A stretch of DNA of 61,220 nucleotides, taken from assembly GCA_018240745.1 (NCBI GenBank), contig JAFEFF010000096.1, forward strand, positions 1 to 61,220, written 5' to 3'. This document shows, in pieces, positions 38,052 to 46,705 of the stretch. The DNA is from Pseudomonadota bacterium. Its GTDB lineage: Bacteria; Pseudomonadota; Alphaproteobacteria; Reyranellales; Reyranellaceae. Every line of letters begins with the position of its first letter. Position 1 is the stretch's first letter. The notes below the pieces were generated by a model. It did no database searches, was not told where the DNA came from, and worked only from the letters and a program-made list of their open reading frames with translations. Made by a program: the position numbers and the translations under genes.

Positions 38052-38873
38052 TCAGGCGCTCGGATCGCCGGCGTTCGGGAAGAAGAGCTGCTGGCCGTTG
38101 ATCTTGTAGTTGGCGATGGCTTTCTGGCCCTCGCGCGAGATCAGCCAGTCGATGAACTGCTGCCCTTGAGCCTTCTTCACGTACGGATGCTTCGCGGGAT
38201 TGACCAGCATCACGCCATACTGGTTGAACAGCCGCTTGTCGCCCTGCACCGCGATCGCGAGATCGCCCTTGTTCTTGAACGACAGCCAGGTGCCGCGGTC
38301 CGAAAGCACGTAGGCCTCGGAGGCCGAGGCGGTGTTGAGCGCCGCGCCCATGCCCTGCCCGATCGACTTGTACCAGGGGCCCTTGTCGTGCTCGATGTCG
38401 ATGCCGGCCTGCTTCCACAGCTTGAGCTCGGCGATGTGCGTGCCCGAGCGGTCGCCGCGCGAGATGAAGGGCTGCGCCCTGGCCTTGATGGTGCGCAGCG
38501 CCTCGACGATGTCCCTGGACTTGCCGATGCCTGCCGGATCGCTGCGTGGCCCGATCAGCACGAAGTCGTTGTACATCACGGCGAACCGCTTCACGCCTCC
38601 CCCCTCGGCGATGAACTTCTCCTCCTCGGACTTCGCGTGCACGAACACCACGTCGGCGTCGCCGCGCCGGCCGATGTCGAGCGCCTGGCCGGTGCCGACC
38701 GCCACCACCTTCACGTCGATGCCGCTGTGCCCCTTGAACAGCGGCAGCAGGTAGCCGAACAGGCCGGAGTCCTGGGTCGAGGTCGTCGAGGCGACGACGA
38801 TCGAGCCTTGCTGCGCCGCCGCGGGGAGGACGAAACCGAGGAAGGCGAGAGCGAGCAGCAGGCGCCGAATCAT
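38052..38873 (-). CDS. tupA: TupA-like tungstate (or molybdate) ABC transporter substrate-binding protein
   Basis: 273-aa periplasmic protein: signal peptide (MIRRLLLALAFLGFVLPAAAQ), then IVVASTTSTQDSGLFGYLLP, the TupA hallmark where TTSTQDSG contacts the oxyanion. FISRGDRSGTHIAE is the second anion-binding loop. It is the last gene of a tightly overlapping permease-ATPase-binding protein operon. Tungstate is the best guess from TupA similarity; anion specificity cannot be proved from sequence alone. Confidence 0.88.
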   Translation of the reverse strand: MIRRLLLALAFLGFVLPAAAQQGSIVVASTTSTQDSGLFGYLLPLFKGHSGIDVKVVAVGTGQALDIGRRGDADVVFVHAKSEEEKFIAEGGGVKRFAVMYNDFVLIGPRSDPAGIGKSRDIVEALRTIKARAQPFISRGDRSGTHIAELKLWKQAGIDIEHDKGPWYKSIGQGMGAALNTASASEAYVLSDRGTWLSFKNKGDLAIAVQGDKRLFNQYGVMLVNPAKHPYVKKAQGQQFIDWLISREGQKAIANYKINGQQLFFPNAGDPSA

Positions 38874-39526
38874 ACGAGCAACTCCCCAGCAATGAACCGG
38901 CGCGCCTCTTCCGTGCGCGGCGCGTCGAAGAACGAGGGCGCGAACCCCGTCTCGACGAGGCGGGCACGATGCAACAGAACCACCTCGCCCGCCAGGCGCC
39001 GCGCCTCCCCGAGATCGTGGGTCGACATCACGATCTTGATGCCGCGCTCGCTCACCGTGCGGATCACGTCCTCGACCGCCTTGGTCGAGCCGGGGTCGAG
39101 GCTGGCGGTCGGCTCGTCGAGAAACAGGATCGTCGGATCGCGCGCGAGCGCGCGCGCCAGCGCCAGCCGCTGCTGCTCGCCGGCCGACAGACGGCGCGCC
39201 GGACGGTCCGCGGCGTGCTCCAGCCCGACCAGCGCCAGCAGCTCGCGCGTGCGGTCGCTGCCGGCCGAGGCGTAGCGGATGTTGGCGGCGGCACTGCGCC
39301 GCAGCATGGTCGGGCGCTGGAAGACGATGGCGCGCCGCTCGTCGGTGCGCGTGACGCTGCCCGCGGTCGGCGCCAGCAGGCCCATGGCGAGGCGCAGCAG
39401 CGTCGTCTTGCCGGCGCCGTTGGGGCCGATCAGCACGGTCGGCGGGCCCGGCTCGATCGCGAGCGACAGCCGGTCGAGCAGCGTGACCGATCCGGCCGCG
39501 ACCGTGACGTCGTCGAAGCGGATCAT
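38870..39526 (-). CDS. tupC: TupC-like ABC transporter ATP-binding protein
   Basis: 218-aa ATPase with Walker A GPNGAGKTTLL, signature LSAGEQQRLALARAL (Ala in place of the usual Gly), Walker B ILFLDEPTASLD and a switch His in MSTHDLGEA. It is short, with no regulatory C-terminal domain. It overlaps both neighbours by ATGA, so the three subunits are translationally coupled. Confidence 0.88.
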   Translation of the reverse strand: MIRFDDVTVAAGSVTLLDRLSLAIEPGPPTVLIGPNGAGKTTLLRLAMGLLAPTAGSVTRTDERRAIVFQRPTMLRRSAAANIRYASAGSDRTRELLALVGLEHAADRPARRLSAGEQQRLALARALARDPTILFLDEPTASLDPGSTKAVEDVIRTVSERGIKIVMSTHDLGEARRLAGEVVLLHRARLVETGFAPSFFDAPRTEEARRFIAGELLV

Positions 39527-40215
39527 CCCGCCAGCCGTTCGGCGGCGCGCCGCAGCGCCCAGGCGAGCGCATTGACCGCCACGACGATGGCGATCAGCAC
39601 CAGGCCGAGGCCGATCGCCAGCGGCAGGTCGCCCTTGGATGTCTCGAGCGCGATCGCCGTGGTCATGGTGCGGGTGAAGCCGTCGATGTTGCCGCCGACG
39701 ATGATCACCGCGCCGACCTCCGCCGCGGCGCGGCCGAAGCCCGCCAGCAATGCCGTGATCAGGCTGAAGCGGGCATCCCACACCAGCGTGGCGATGCGGC
39801 GCATCGGTCCCACCTCCATCGCCGTGAGCTCGTCGCGATATTCCAGCCACAGGTCCTCGATGGTCTGGCGCGCCAGGGCGGCGATGATCGGCGTCACCAG
39901 GATGGTCTGGGCGATCACCATCGCCTGCGGCGTGAACAGCAGCCCCCAGGCGCCGAGCGGCCCCGAGTGCGACAGGGCGAGATAGACGACCAGCCCGATC
40001 ACCACCGGCGGCAGGCCCATCATGGCGTTCAGCATCACGATCGCCGCATCGCGGCCGGGGAAGCTCGACAGCGCGATCGCGGCGCCCAGCGGCACGCCAA
40101 GGACGGCCGCCAGCAGCACGGCCGAAAAGCTCACCGCGATCGACAGGCGCACGATCGCGAACAGCGCCGGATCGCCCGTCAAAACGAGATCGAGCGCGGA
40201 AAGATGTTCGGGCAT
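39523..40215 (-). CDS. tupB: TupB-like ABC transporter permease
   Basis: 230-aa inner-membrane permease with about 5-6 hydrophobic segments and the EAA-type cytoplasmic loop (DELTAMEVGPMRRIATLVWDA). GRAAAEVGAVIIVGGNIDG is typical of TupB/ModB-like permeases. It is the first gene of the operon. The start at MPEHLSALDLVL is chosen since upstream residues are not membrane-like. It is divergent from the cyclase gene. Confidence 0.87.
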   Translation of the reverse strand: MPEHLSALDLVLTGDPALFAIVRLSIAVSFSAVLLAAVLGVPLGAAIALSSFPGRDAAIVMLNAMMGLPPVVIGLVVYLALSHSGPLGAWGLLFTPQAMVIAQTILVTPIIAALARQTIEDLWLEYRDELTAMEVGPMRRIATLVWDARFSLITALLAGFGRAAAEVGAVIIVGGNIDGFTRTMTTAIALETSKGDLPLAIGLGLVLIAIVVAVNALAWALRRAAERLAG

Positions 40216-40315
40216 CGCGCGACTTCTCGCAGAGCCCATGGCGAGGGTCAATTTGAGCCACGACGCCCGCGATGGGGTTGCGCTAGTCTCCCCCGCCGAA
40301 GAAAGGGGGAACGCC

Positions 40316-41353
40316 ATGAAGCGCTGGAAGCATCGTCCCGAGGGCTCGACCTGGGGCGATTGGGGCGAGGACGATCAGCTCGGCCGCCTCAACCTCATCA
40401 CGCCCAGGAAGGTGCTGGAGGGCATCGACGAGGTGAAGGCCGGCCGCTCGTTCTGCCTCAGCCTGCCGCTCGACTTCCCGGGCGGCAACGTGCTGAACGC
40501 GCGCCGCCTGCCGCCGGTGCTGTCGCCGACCGGCGACGAGAACGGCTGGCGGTTCAACTTCCTCACCAATACGGTCAATCCGCTGTTCCAGGACGTGGCG
40601 TGCGACGACCGCGTGATCCTGACGCTGCAGTACTCGACCCAATGGGACACGCTCGCCCATGTCGGCGGCCTGTTCGACGCCGACGGCGACGGCGTGGCCG
40701 AGCCGCTCTACTACAACGGCTACAAGGCGGGCTCCGACGTGGTCGGGCCGCAGGTCGATGCCGGCCGCGACGGCTGTGGGCATCTTTCCTACGCGCACAA
40801 GCTCGGCGTCGAGAACATGGCGACCAAGGCGATCCAGGGCCGCGCCGTCATGGTCGATCTCGAGAAGCACTACGGCCGCGCCCACAAGTACGTGAGCTAC
40901 GACGACTTCAAGCGCGTGCTGGAGGCCGACAAGGTCGTGGTCGAGCCGGGCGACATGCTGCTGCTCTACACGGGCTTCAGCGACGAGATCATGAAGATGA
41001 ACAAGAAGGTCGACCCCGAGCGCGTGCATGCGATGTGCTGCGTGCTCGACGGGCGCGACAAGGAGCTGTTGCAGTGGATCACCGACAGCCAGATCAGCGC
41101 CCTGATCGCCGACAATTACGGCGTCGAGGCGGTGCCGGCGCGGCCGGGCCCCGCGGGCGCGGAGCATCCGATGCTGCCGCTGCACAACCACTGCCTGTTC
41201 AAGCTCGGGCTGAACCTGGGCGAGATCTGGTGGCTCAAGGACCTGGCGCTGTGGCTGCGCGAGCACGACCGCTCGCGCTTCCTGCTGACGGCCCCGCCGC
41301 TGCGCCTGCCGGGGGCAGTCGGCTCGCCCGCCACGCCGGTGGCGACCGTCTAG
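40316..41353 (+). CDS. Cyclase family (kynurenine formamidase-like) hydrolase
   Basis: 345-aa protein of the cyclase fold (PF04199). It belongs to the longer subgroup where the metal motif reads QxDxxxH (YSTQWDTLAHVGG) instead of HxGTHxD. Other signs: MKRWKHRPEGSTWGDWGEDD, DMLLLYTGF and the C-terminal LHNHCLFKLGLNLGE. Such enzymes are metal-dependent amide or ester hydrolases; the substrate is unknown. The FkbM-like gene starts 7 bases later. Confidence 0.86.
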   Translation: MKRWKHRPEGSTWGDWGEDDQLGRLNLITPRKVLEGIDEVKAGRSFCLSLPLDFPGGNVLNARRLPPVLSPTGDENGWRFNFLTNTVNPLFQDVACDDRVILTLQYSTQWDTLAHVGGLFDADGDGVAEPLYYNGYKAGSDVVGPQVDAGRDGCGHLSYAHKLGVENMATKAIQGRAVMVDLEKHYGRAHKYVSYDDFKRVLEADKVVVEPGDMLLLYTGFSDEIMKMNKKVDPERVHAMCCVLDGRDKELLQWITDSQISALIADNYGVEAVPARPGPAGAEHPMLPLHNHCLFKLGLNLGEIWWLKDLALWLREHDRSRFLLTAPPLRLPGAVGSPATPVATV

Positions 41354-41360
41354 GAGCAGG

Positions 41361-42422
41361 ATGGACAACGGCTTCACCTCCTTCGTCGCAGCCGCGCTCG
41401 ACAGCCCGTTCCGGCTGCTCGACATCGGCTGCTCGGGCGGGCTCGATCCGCGTTGGCGGGCGTTCGGCCCGAAGCTGCGGGCGATCGGCATCGATGCCAG
41501 CAAGGCCGAGTGCGCCCGGCTGACCGAGGCCGAGACGCAGGCTGGAATCGAGTACGTGCCGACCTTCGTCGCGGGCGTCGCCGACAGACCGGTCGATCTC
41601 GAGCGCGGGCAGGCGTCGCCGCTGATCATGGCGGTGCGCGAGCGGCTGTCCTTCATGCGCACGCGCGAGATCCGCCAGGCGCGGCTCGCGCAGGCCGAGA
41701 TCGAGGAGAAGCTCCGCCACAACGCCTGGGAGATGACCGAGCTGGCCGACCGGACCAGGCCGGTGCTGGTGTCGGAGCTGCTGGCGCAGCGCGGCTGGAC
41801 CGAGTTCGACTATCTCAAGATCGACATCGACGGCTCGGACTTCGAGGTGCTGCAGACCTTCGACGGCAAGCTGCAGCCGGCCGGCGTGCTGGGCGTGCAG
41901 CTCGAGGTGAACTTCGTCGGCACCGATAGCGAGACCGACCACACCTTCCACAACACCGACCGCTTCATGCGGCGACAGGGCTACGAGCTGATCCGGCTCG
42001 ACGTGCGCACCTACTCCTCGCGCGTCCTGCCCGGCCGCTATGTCTGGCCGACGCCGGCCGAGACGCTGTTCGGCCGGCCGTTCCAGGGCGAGGCGTGGTA
42101 TGCGCGCGATTTCGAAGGCGCCGCGCTCGACCGCGCCAGGCTGCTCAAGCTGGCGGCGATCTACGCTGCGGTCGGGGTGCCCGACATGGCGGCCGAGCTG
42201 CTGGCCAAGCGGCGCGGCGAGCTCGGGCCTTTCGACGTCGAGCGCGGCCTCGACCTGCTGGCCGCTCAGGCGCAGCCCGATCGCGCGCGCAAGCTCGACT
42301 ACCGGCAATACATGCGGGGCTTCGAGGCCGACGCCGCCCACTTCTACCGGCGCGAGGGCAGCTTCAGCCTGGGCGAGCGCCTCGAGGCCGCATGGGAAGC
42401 CTTCCGCAAGCCGCGACGGTAG
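41361..42422 (+). CDS. FkbM-like methyltransferase
   Basis: 353-aa protein with a SAM-binding-type motif near the N-terminus (LLDIGCSGGLDPRW) and the FkbM-like acidic segment DYLKIDIDGSDFEVLQ. The C-terminal ~110 residues are helical and unassigned. It probably methylates a small molecule or sugar (inference). TAGGAGCAGG precedes the ATG, and the stop of the cyclase lies inside this ribosome binding region, so the two are co-expressed. Confidence 0.72.
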   Translation: MDNGFTSFVAAALDSPFRLLDIGCSGGLDPRWRAFGPKLRAIGIDASKAECARLTEAETQAGIEYVPTFVAGVADRPVDLERGQASPLIMAVRERLSFMRTREIRQARLAQAEIEEKLRHNAWEMTELADRTRPVLVSELLAQRGWTEFDYLKIDIDGSDFEVLQTFDGKLQPAGVLGVQLEVNFVGTDSETDHTFHNTDRFMRRQGYELIRLDVRTYSSRVLPGRYVWPTPAETLFGRPFQGEAWYARDFEGAALDRARLLKLAAIYAAVGVPDMAAELLAKRRGELGPFDVERGLDLLAAQAQPDRARKLDYRQYMRGFEADAAHFYRREGSFSLGERLEAAWEAFRKPRR

Positions 42423-42545
42423 TTCACGCTCTCTTGCGACCGCGCGCACCGGGCTTCGGCTCGGTGCACAGCCCGCGGCACGGAGCCGGGGAGCAGTCCC
42501 CGGATAACCCAGGCCGCTACTGAAAGACGGCGAGCCTCGCGGACA

Positions 42546-43001
42546 TCAGGTGTGCGGCGGGGCCACGCCTGTGCTGCCCGGTTCCTCGACGACGGGCAGG
42601 CCCGACACTTCGCGCATGTGAGGCGAGATGTCGTACGTAACCGTCGTGATCTCAGGACAGCGTTTGCACGCAGCCTCACCCTCCTGGCTATACCAGCGGC
42701 ATTCTTTCCGGATGGTGCACGGCGGAAGCCTGTCGACCACCGCCGGCAGCATCGTCGCGACCCGGGTGGCCAACCGGCAATCCGCACCGTCGAAGTGCGG
42801 GCACTTGTTTTCGGCGCAGGTCGCGGCGATCCGGAATACCTCGGTCGGCTTCAGCGGTTTGCTCAGGGCAAGGATGTCGGGTGTCGCCGGAAGACGCTCA
42901 TTGAGGTAGGCCACCACCGGGCGGCCGCCGTCCTCCTGGACGATGCCGAGCACCGTCGCCCGGTCCATGCCGGGCTGGGCGCTCGGACAGAGCTTCGACA
43001 C
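42546..43001 (-). CDS. Uncharacterised Cys-rich protein (151 aa)
   Basis: No family recognised with confidence. The core has seven cysteines: C62-x4-C67-x7-C75-x19-C95-x5-C101-x10-C112-x2-C115, with aromatic and basic residues between (CPHFDG, ECRWYSQEGEAAC, CKRCPEITT). This looks like a metal site (zinc or iron-sulfur). The N-terminal half is a small alpha/beta region (VVAYLNERLP, KPTEVFRIAA). The start is GTG, 11 bases after the upstream gene; an ATG at codon 12 is possible. It is last in a regulator-112 aa-Cys-rich gene row. Confidence 0.7.
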   Translation of the reverse strand: MSKLCPSAQPGMDRATVLGIVQEDGGRPVVAYLNERLPATPDILALSKPLKPTEVFRIAATCAENKCPHFDGADCRLATRVATMLPAVVDRLPPCTIRKECRWYSQEGEAACKRCPEITTVTYDISPHMREVSGLPVVEEPGSTGVAPPHT

Positions 43002-43012
43002 GACCGGCTCCG

Positions 43013-43351
43013 CTACGGCTCGATATGCAATTCAGGCGGCACCGGAATGCCGATCAGGATGTGCCGGCCAATCGAGAGGATCGATCCCTGCCCGCCCTGG
43101 TGAGTGACGGCAAGCTGAGGAACCGCTCCGCCGAGATGCGAGGCGACGTCCGTCGCGAAGGCCTGCGTCTCGCCGAGGGTCACCTTGGCGGCGATTTCCT
43201 CCGGCACGGGAATGCCCCGGATCAGATAGGACACCGTTATTCCGTTCGGCACCGTAAACTTGAACTTGGGATGCTTGTCCATCGCCGCCTTGACGGCCGC
43301 TTGAACCGAGGTCGAGAACTTGTGCATGGAGATCGAGACGGGCTTGGCCAT
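43013..43351 (-). CDS. Uncharacterised 112-aa protein, partner of the Cys-rich gene
   Basis: Starts MAKPVSISMHKFSTSVQAAVKAAMDKHP with an AGGAGGAG just upstream, which fixes the start. The middle has VSYLIRGIPVPEEIAAKVTLGE and the end ILSIGRHILIGIPVPPEL: the IRGIPVP/LIGIPVP echo suggests two related beta hairpins. It has no signal peptide and no cysteine. I do not recognise the family. The Cys-rich gene follows by 11 bases, and a LuxR-type regulator precedes it by 136 bases on the same strand. Confidence 0.75.
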   Translation of the reverse strand: MAKPVSISMHKFSTSVQAAVKAAMDKHPKFKFTVPNGITVSYLIRGIPVPEEIAAKVTLGETQAFATDVASHLGGAVPQLAVTHQGGQGSILSIGRHILIGIPVPPELHIEP

Positions 43352-43487
43352 GTGACTTCTCCTCCTGCTCGAATCCGATGGAACAGCAAATGGTCGCATC
43401 AATCGCCTGCCCCGGTATGAACCTTAAGGTCCAGGGCAAGGGCGAAGAGGACTTAGATCCAGCGCGCCTCGACGCCGTGCAAACGGG

Positions 43488-44330
43488 TCATCCCAAGCGC
43501 ATTGGCCGGATATTTTGTGGGCCAGACGAATTGAGCGATCCCGGCAGCCGCTGAACCTTCAGGACTGGATCGTTCGGAGCGGGAGGAAGGGCAGGCGCCG
43601 TCGCCCCGCGGTGACCGTCTCGCGCCGGCGAAGGCAAGGCCACGTCGCCGGGGCCGGAGACGAACCCTCTGCGGGCGAGTGCTGCGACCTCCCCGCGCCG
43701 CTCTGCCCCCATCTTTCCGAGAACGCTGTGGACGTGGTTCTTGACCGTCGCAACCCGGATGTCGAGGGCCCGTGCGATCTGCTTGTTCGAAAGGCCGTCG
43801 GTCAGCAACCGCATGATCTCCCGTTCCCGGCGCGTGAGCTCGTCGAGGGTCGACACCGCGCTGACGCGACGGAGCAACATGCCCGCGGTGCGGGGCGAAC
43901 ACTCCAGCTCGCCGCGAATCGCCGACTGAACCGCTGCAACCACGTCGGCGATCGAGCCCTCCAGCCCGACGAAACCCGCCACGCCCGCTCGGGCGCAGTC
44001 GATGACGACTTCCTCGGCGTCGGGCACCGCAAGCGCGATGACCTTGGTCGCAAGCCGCATGTCGCGCACGCAGCGCGCCAGCTCCAGGCTGCGACGGACA
44101 GTGATGTCGAGCAGGATGGCATCGGCGGCCGTCCCGGCAATTTCCGCCGCGGCCACCGAAAGATCGGACGAGCCGACGACTTCGATCGGGCCCTCTTGCG
44201 AAAGCGCGAGAGTGAGGCCGTCGCGCAGAATGCGCATATCGCTCACGATGAAGACTCGTGTCCGCGCTCGCCCGTCATGTGTCGCTTGTGCACCGGCCTG
44301 CTGGCGAAAACGGTTGGCGTCGCCGCTCAT
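43488..44330 (-). CDS. LuxR/NarL-type regulator with degenerate receiver domain
   Basis: 280-aa protein: receiver-like domain (about residues 25-140) and LuxR HTH (about 165-225: LTRREREIMRLLTDGLSNKQIARAL...TVKNHVHSVLGKMG), then a Pro-rich tail of about 50 residues. The receiver keeps the phosphoacceptor-like Asp (AILLDITV) but has only one Asp in the N-terminal acidic pair (IVSDMRILRDG). The conserved Lys is replaced (GFVGLEGS in place of G-Y-x-x-K-D). It may work without phosphorylation. AAGGGGGG precedes the ATG. It is upstream of the 112-aa and Cys-rich genes. Confidence 0.85.
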   Translation of the reverse strand: MSGDANRFRQQAGAQATHDGRARTRVFIVSDMRILRDGLTLALSQEGPIEVVGSSDLSVAAAEIAGTAADAILLDITVRRSLELARCVRDMRLATKVIALAVPDAEEVVIDCARAGVAGFVGLEGSIADVVAAVQSAIRGELECSPRTAGMLLRRVSAVSTLDELTRREREIMRLLTDGLSNKQIARALDIRVATVKNHVHSVLGKMGAERRGEVAALARRGFVSGPGDVALPSPARDGHRGATAPALPPAPNDPVLKVQRLPGSLNSSGPQNIRPMRLG

Positions 44331-44655
44331 GCTGCCCCCCTTTCACAACCGATGACCTGCGCGATCGACCCATTCGCCGTCCGCGCATTGCCTCTTCGGG
44401 CCAGGATGTGTGGCGCTCGGAACTCAGTGTCGATGTCGCGCCGGGCTCAGACTTTCCGGCGCTGCAGCACGCATCCGACGCGCGAGACCACGACAACAGC
44501 GTTCAACCTGTCGACGATGCGCCCTCCCGAAAAGACCGGCCGATGGTAGGGTCGAAGGGTGTCGAGCGCGTTCCGTGCAAAAGCAAATTGGTTTCGTCGG
44601 TATCGTGCCGAAAGGACGGCAAGCAGGAGCGACGCCCCGCTTGCGGCCATTCGGA
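44331..44655. other. 325-base gap before the regulator
   Basis: Only a weak minus-strand frame (44447-44650) is present. The gap is the likely promoter region of the minus-strand regulator at 44330. No terminator or clear operator was seen. Confidence 0.5.
44447..44650 (-). CDS. Possible small protein (67 aa) after holC
   Basis: The frame begins MAASGASLLLAVLSARYRR 5 bases after the holC stop and ends GCVLQRRKV. A hydrophobic N-terminus and a basic body are plausible for a small exported or membrane protein. No ribosome binding site or family is evident, so it may be chance. Confidence 0.28.
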   Translation of the reverse strand: MAASGASLLLAVLSARYRRNQFAFARNALDTLRPYHRPVFSGGRIVDRLNAVVVVSRVGCVLQRRKV

Positions 44656-45105
44656 TCACGCTTTCTTTTCCCAACCCGCAGCGGTCTGCTGCCAGTAGAC
44701 GACGGTGTGGCCGGCGGCCTTGTAGGCCTTCCAGCGCTCGCGGCTGTCTGCGACGGCGGCTTCGTCGCGGCCGTCGAACAGTTCGAAGCAGCGCTTGTAC
44801 TGGTCGACGCGGTCGGATTTGGCGCGGTCGGCGACGAACAGGAAGGCCGCGCCGTTGGGATTCTCGTCGAGATGAGTGAGCCAGACCGGCTGGCGCTCGG
44901 CCTCGCCGTCGCGCGCGCTGCCGTGCGGCAGGAAGCCGTTGGCATCGTAGGTCCAGAGATGGGTGTCGAGCGCGTCGACCCGCTCGGCTGAGCCCAGCAG
45001 CACGACCGCCCGCTCGCCCGCCTGCAGCGTCTTCAGCAGCAGGCGCGGCAGCGCGTCCTCGAGCGACGACTTGGTGAGGTGATAGAAGTTGATCTCGGTC
45101 GCCAT
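44656..45105 (-). CDS. holC: DNA polymerase III subunit chi
   Basis: 149-aa clamp-loader accessory subunit linking SSB to the psi/tau complex. It starts MATEINFYHLTKSSLEDALPR and contains LLLKTLQAGERAVVL, TYDANGFLPHGSA and the late KAAGHTVVYWQQ, all typical of alphaproteobacterial HolC. Its ATG overlaps the pepA stop (TGATG), giving coupled translation. Confidence 0.94.
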   Translation of the reverse strand: MATEINFYHLTKSSLEDALPRLLLKTLQAGERAVVLLGSAERVDALDTHLWTYDANGFLPHGSARDGEAERQPVWLTHLDENPNGAAFLFVADRAKSDRVDQYKRCFELFDGRDEAAVADSRERWKAYKAAGHTVVYWQQTAAGWEKKA

Positions 45106-46595
45106 CAGCGCTCGTAGCTGTTCGCGATCCATGTATCGAGCAGGCGCACGCCGAACGCCGTGGCGCCCTTGGGCGTGGTCTCGTTGCCCTTGCCCCAGGC
45201 CATGCCGGCGATGTCGAGATGCGCCCAGGCGACGCCCTCCTGCACGAAGCGCTGCAGGAACTGCGCCGCGGTGACCGAGCCCGCCTCCCGGCCGCCGCCG
45301 ACGTTCTTCATGTCGGCAATGTCGCTGTCGATCAGCTTGTCGTACTTCGGCCCGAGCGGCATGCGCCACAGCTTCTCGCCGATCTCCGACCCCGCCGCGC
45401 GCAGCCGATTCGAGAGCCGGGTGTCGTTGCTGAACAGCCCGGCCCGCTCGTGACCGAGCGCAACGATGATCGCGCCGGTCAGGGTCGAGAGCTCGACCAT
45501 CGCCTGCGGCTTGTACTTCTGCTGCACGTGCCACATCGCATCGCACAGGATCAGCCGGCCCTCGGCGTCGGTGTTGATCACCTCGACGGTCTGCCCCGAG
45601 AGCGAGGTCCAGACATCGCCCGGCCGCTGCGCATTGCCGTCCGGCATGTTCTCGACCAGTGCGCAGATCCCCACCACATTCGCCCGCGCCTTGCGCGCCG
45701 CGAGCAGCCGCATCGCCCCCGTCACTGCGCCGGCGCCGGCCATGTCCCATTTCATGTCCTCCATGCCGCCGGCGGGCTTGATGGAAATCCCGCCGGTGTC
45801 GAAGCAGACGCCCTTGCCGACCAGCGCGACCGGCTTCTGCGACTTGGGGCCGTTCATCCAGGTCATGACCAGGAGCTGGGATTCGCGTTCGCTGCCCTGG
45901 CCGACCGCGAGCAGGACGTTCATGCCGAGCTTCTTCATCTCGGCCTCGCCCAGGATCTCGACCTTGACGCCGACCTTGGTCAATTCTGTCTTGGCGCGCC
46001 GTGCGAATTCGGCGGGATAGAGCACGTTGGCCGGCTCACTCACCAGGTCGCGGGTGAAGAACACCGAGTCGATCGCCGGCTCGAGGTGCGCGTAGGCGCG
46101 GCGCGCCTCGGCGGGGCCGGCGACGACGACGGTGACCTGCTCGAGCGAAGCCTTCTGCTCGGGCTTCTGCTTGGTCTTGTACTTGTCGAAGCGATAGGAC
46201 CGCAGTTGCGCGCCGAGCGCGATGTGAGCGGCGACCTGGGCCGGCTGCAGTCGGTTGCCCTTCACCGGATCGACCACGATGGTGACGGCCTTCAGGCCCG
46301 CGCTGTCCGCCTCGGCCACGACCAGGCCGCCCAGAGCCTCCGCGGTGCGGGCATCGAGCTCGCGCGCCTTGCCGACGCCCAACAGGATCAGCCGCCCGTA
46401 GCCCGCCTGCCCCAGCACCGTCAGCGTCTTGCTCTTGGCCCCGGTGAAGCGGCTCGCCTCCATTGCCCGCCCCAGCGCGCCGCCGGTCGCCGTGTCGATC
46501 GCCTTCGCAGTGGCCTGCAGTTGCTTGTCGGCGCCGACGAACATCGCGACATTGCCAGTGAAAGCCCTCGGGAAGGCCGAAAATTCCACTTTCAT
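45105..46595 (-). CDS. pepA: Leucyl aminopeptidase (cytosol aminopeptidase, M17)
   Basis: 496-aa dimetal exopeptidase that removes N-terminal residues from peptides. The catalytic domain holds VGKGVCFDTGGISIKP (Lys and Asp ligands), MKWDMAGAGAV and NTDAEGRLIL, the M17 signature with Asp and Glu ligands. The N-terminal regulatory domain is complete. Length is standard. GAGGAA precedes the ATG. It is upstream of and coupled to holC, the usual arrangement. Confidence 0.97.
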   Translation of the reverse strand: MKVEFSAFPRAFTGNVAMFVGADKQLQATAKAIDTATGGALGRAMEASRFTGAKSKTLTVLGQAGYGRLILLGVGKARELDARTAEALGGLVVAEADSAGLKAVTIVVDPVKGNRLQPAQVAAHIALGAQLRSYRFDKYKTKQKPEQKASLEQVTVVVAGPAEARRAYAHLEPAIDSVFFTRDLVSEPANVLYPAEFARRAKTELTKVGVKVEILGEAEMKKLGMNVLLAVGQGSERESQLLVMTWMNGPKSQKPVALVGKGVCFDTGGISIKPAGGMEDMKWDMAGAGAVTGAMRLLAARKARANVVGICALVENMPDGNAQRPGDVWTSLSGQTVEVINTDAEGRLILCDAMWHVQQKYKPQAMVELSTLTGAIIVALGHERAGLFSNDTRLSNRLRAAGSEIGEKLWRMPLGPKYDKLIDSDIADMKNVGGGREAGSVTAAQFLQRFVQEGVAWAHLDIAGMAWGKGNETTPKGATAFGVRLLDTWIANSYER

Positions 46596-46705
46596 TCAGG
46601 TTCCTCGCTCGTTGACAGCGTTTTCTCCCCTGCGACCGTACGGCGCAAGGCGCGAATTGCGTCCGGGGGCCCGCGACAGTATCAGTACCGGCCCTCAAAA
46701 CGGGA

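Noticed and set aside
43013..43351. 112-aa protein as a double-glycine leader peptide (SHLGGAVPQ)
   Set aside because: The protein is long and structured, without a short core peptide after the GG and without an adjacent peptidase-exporter gene.
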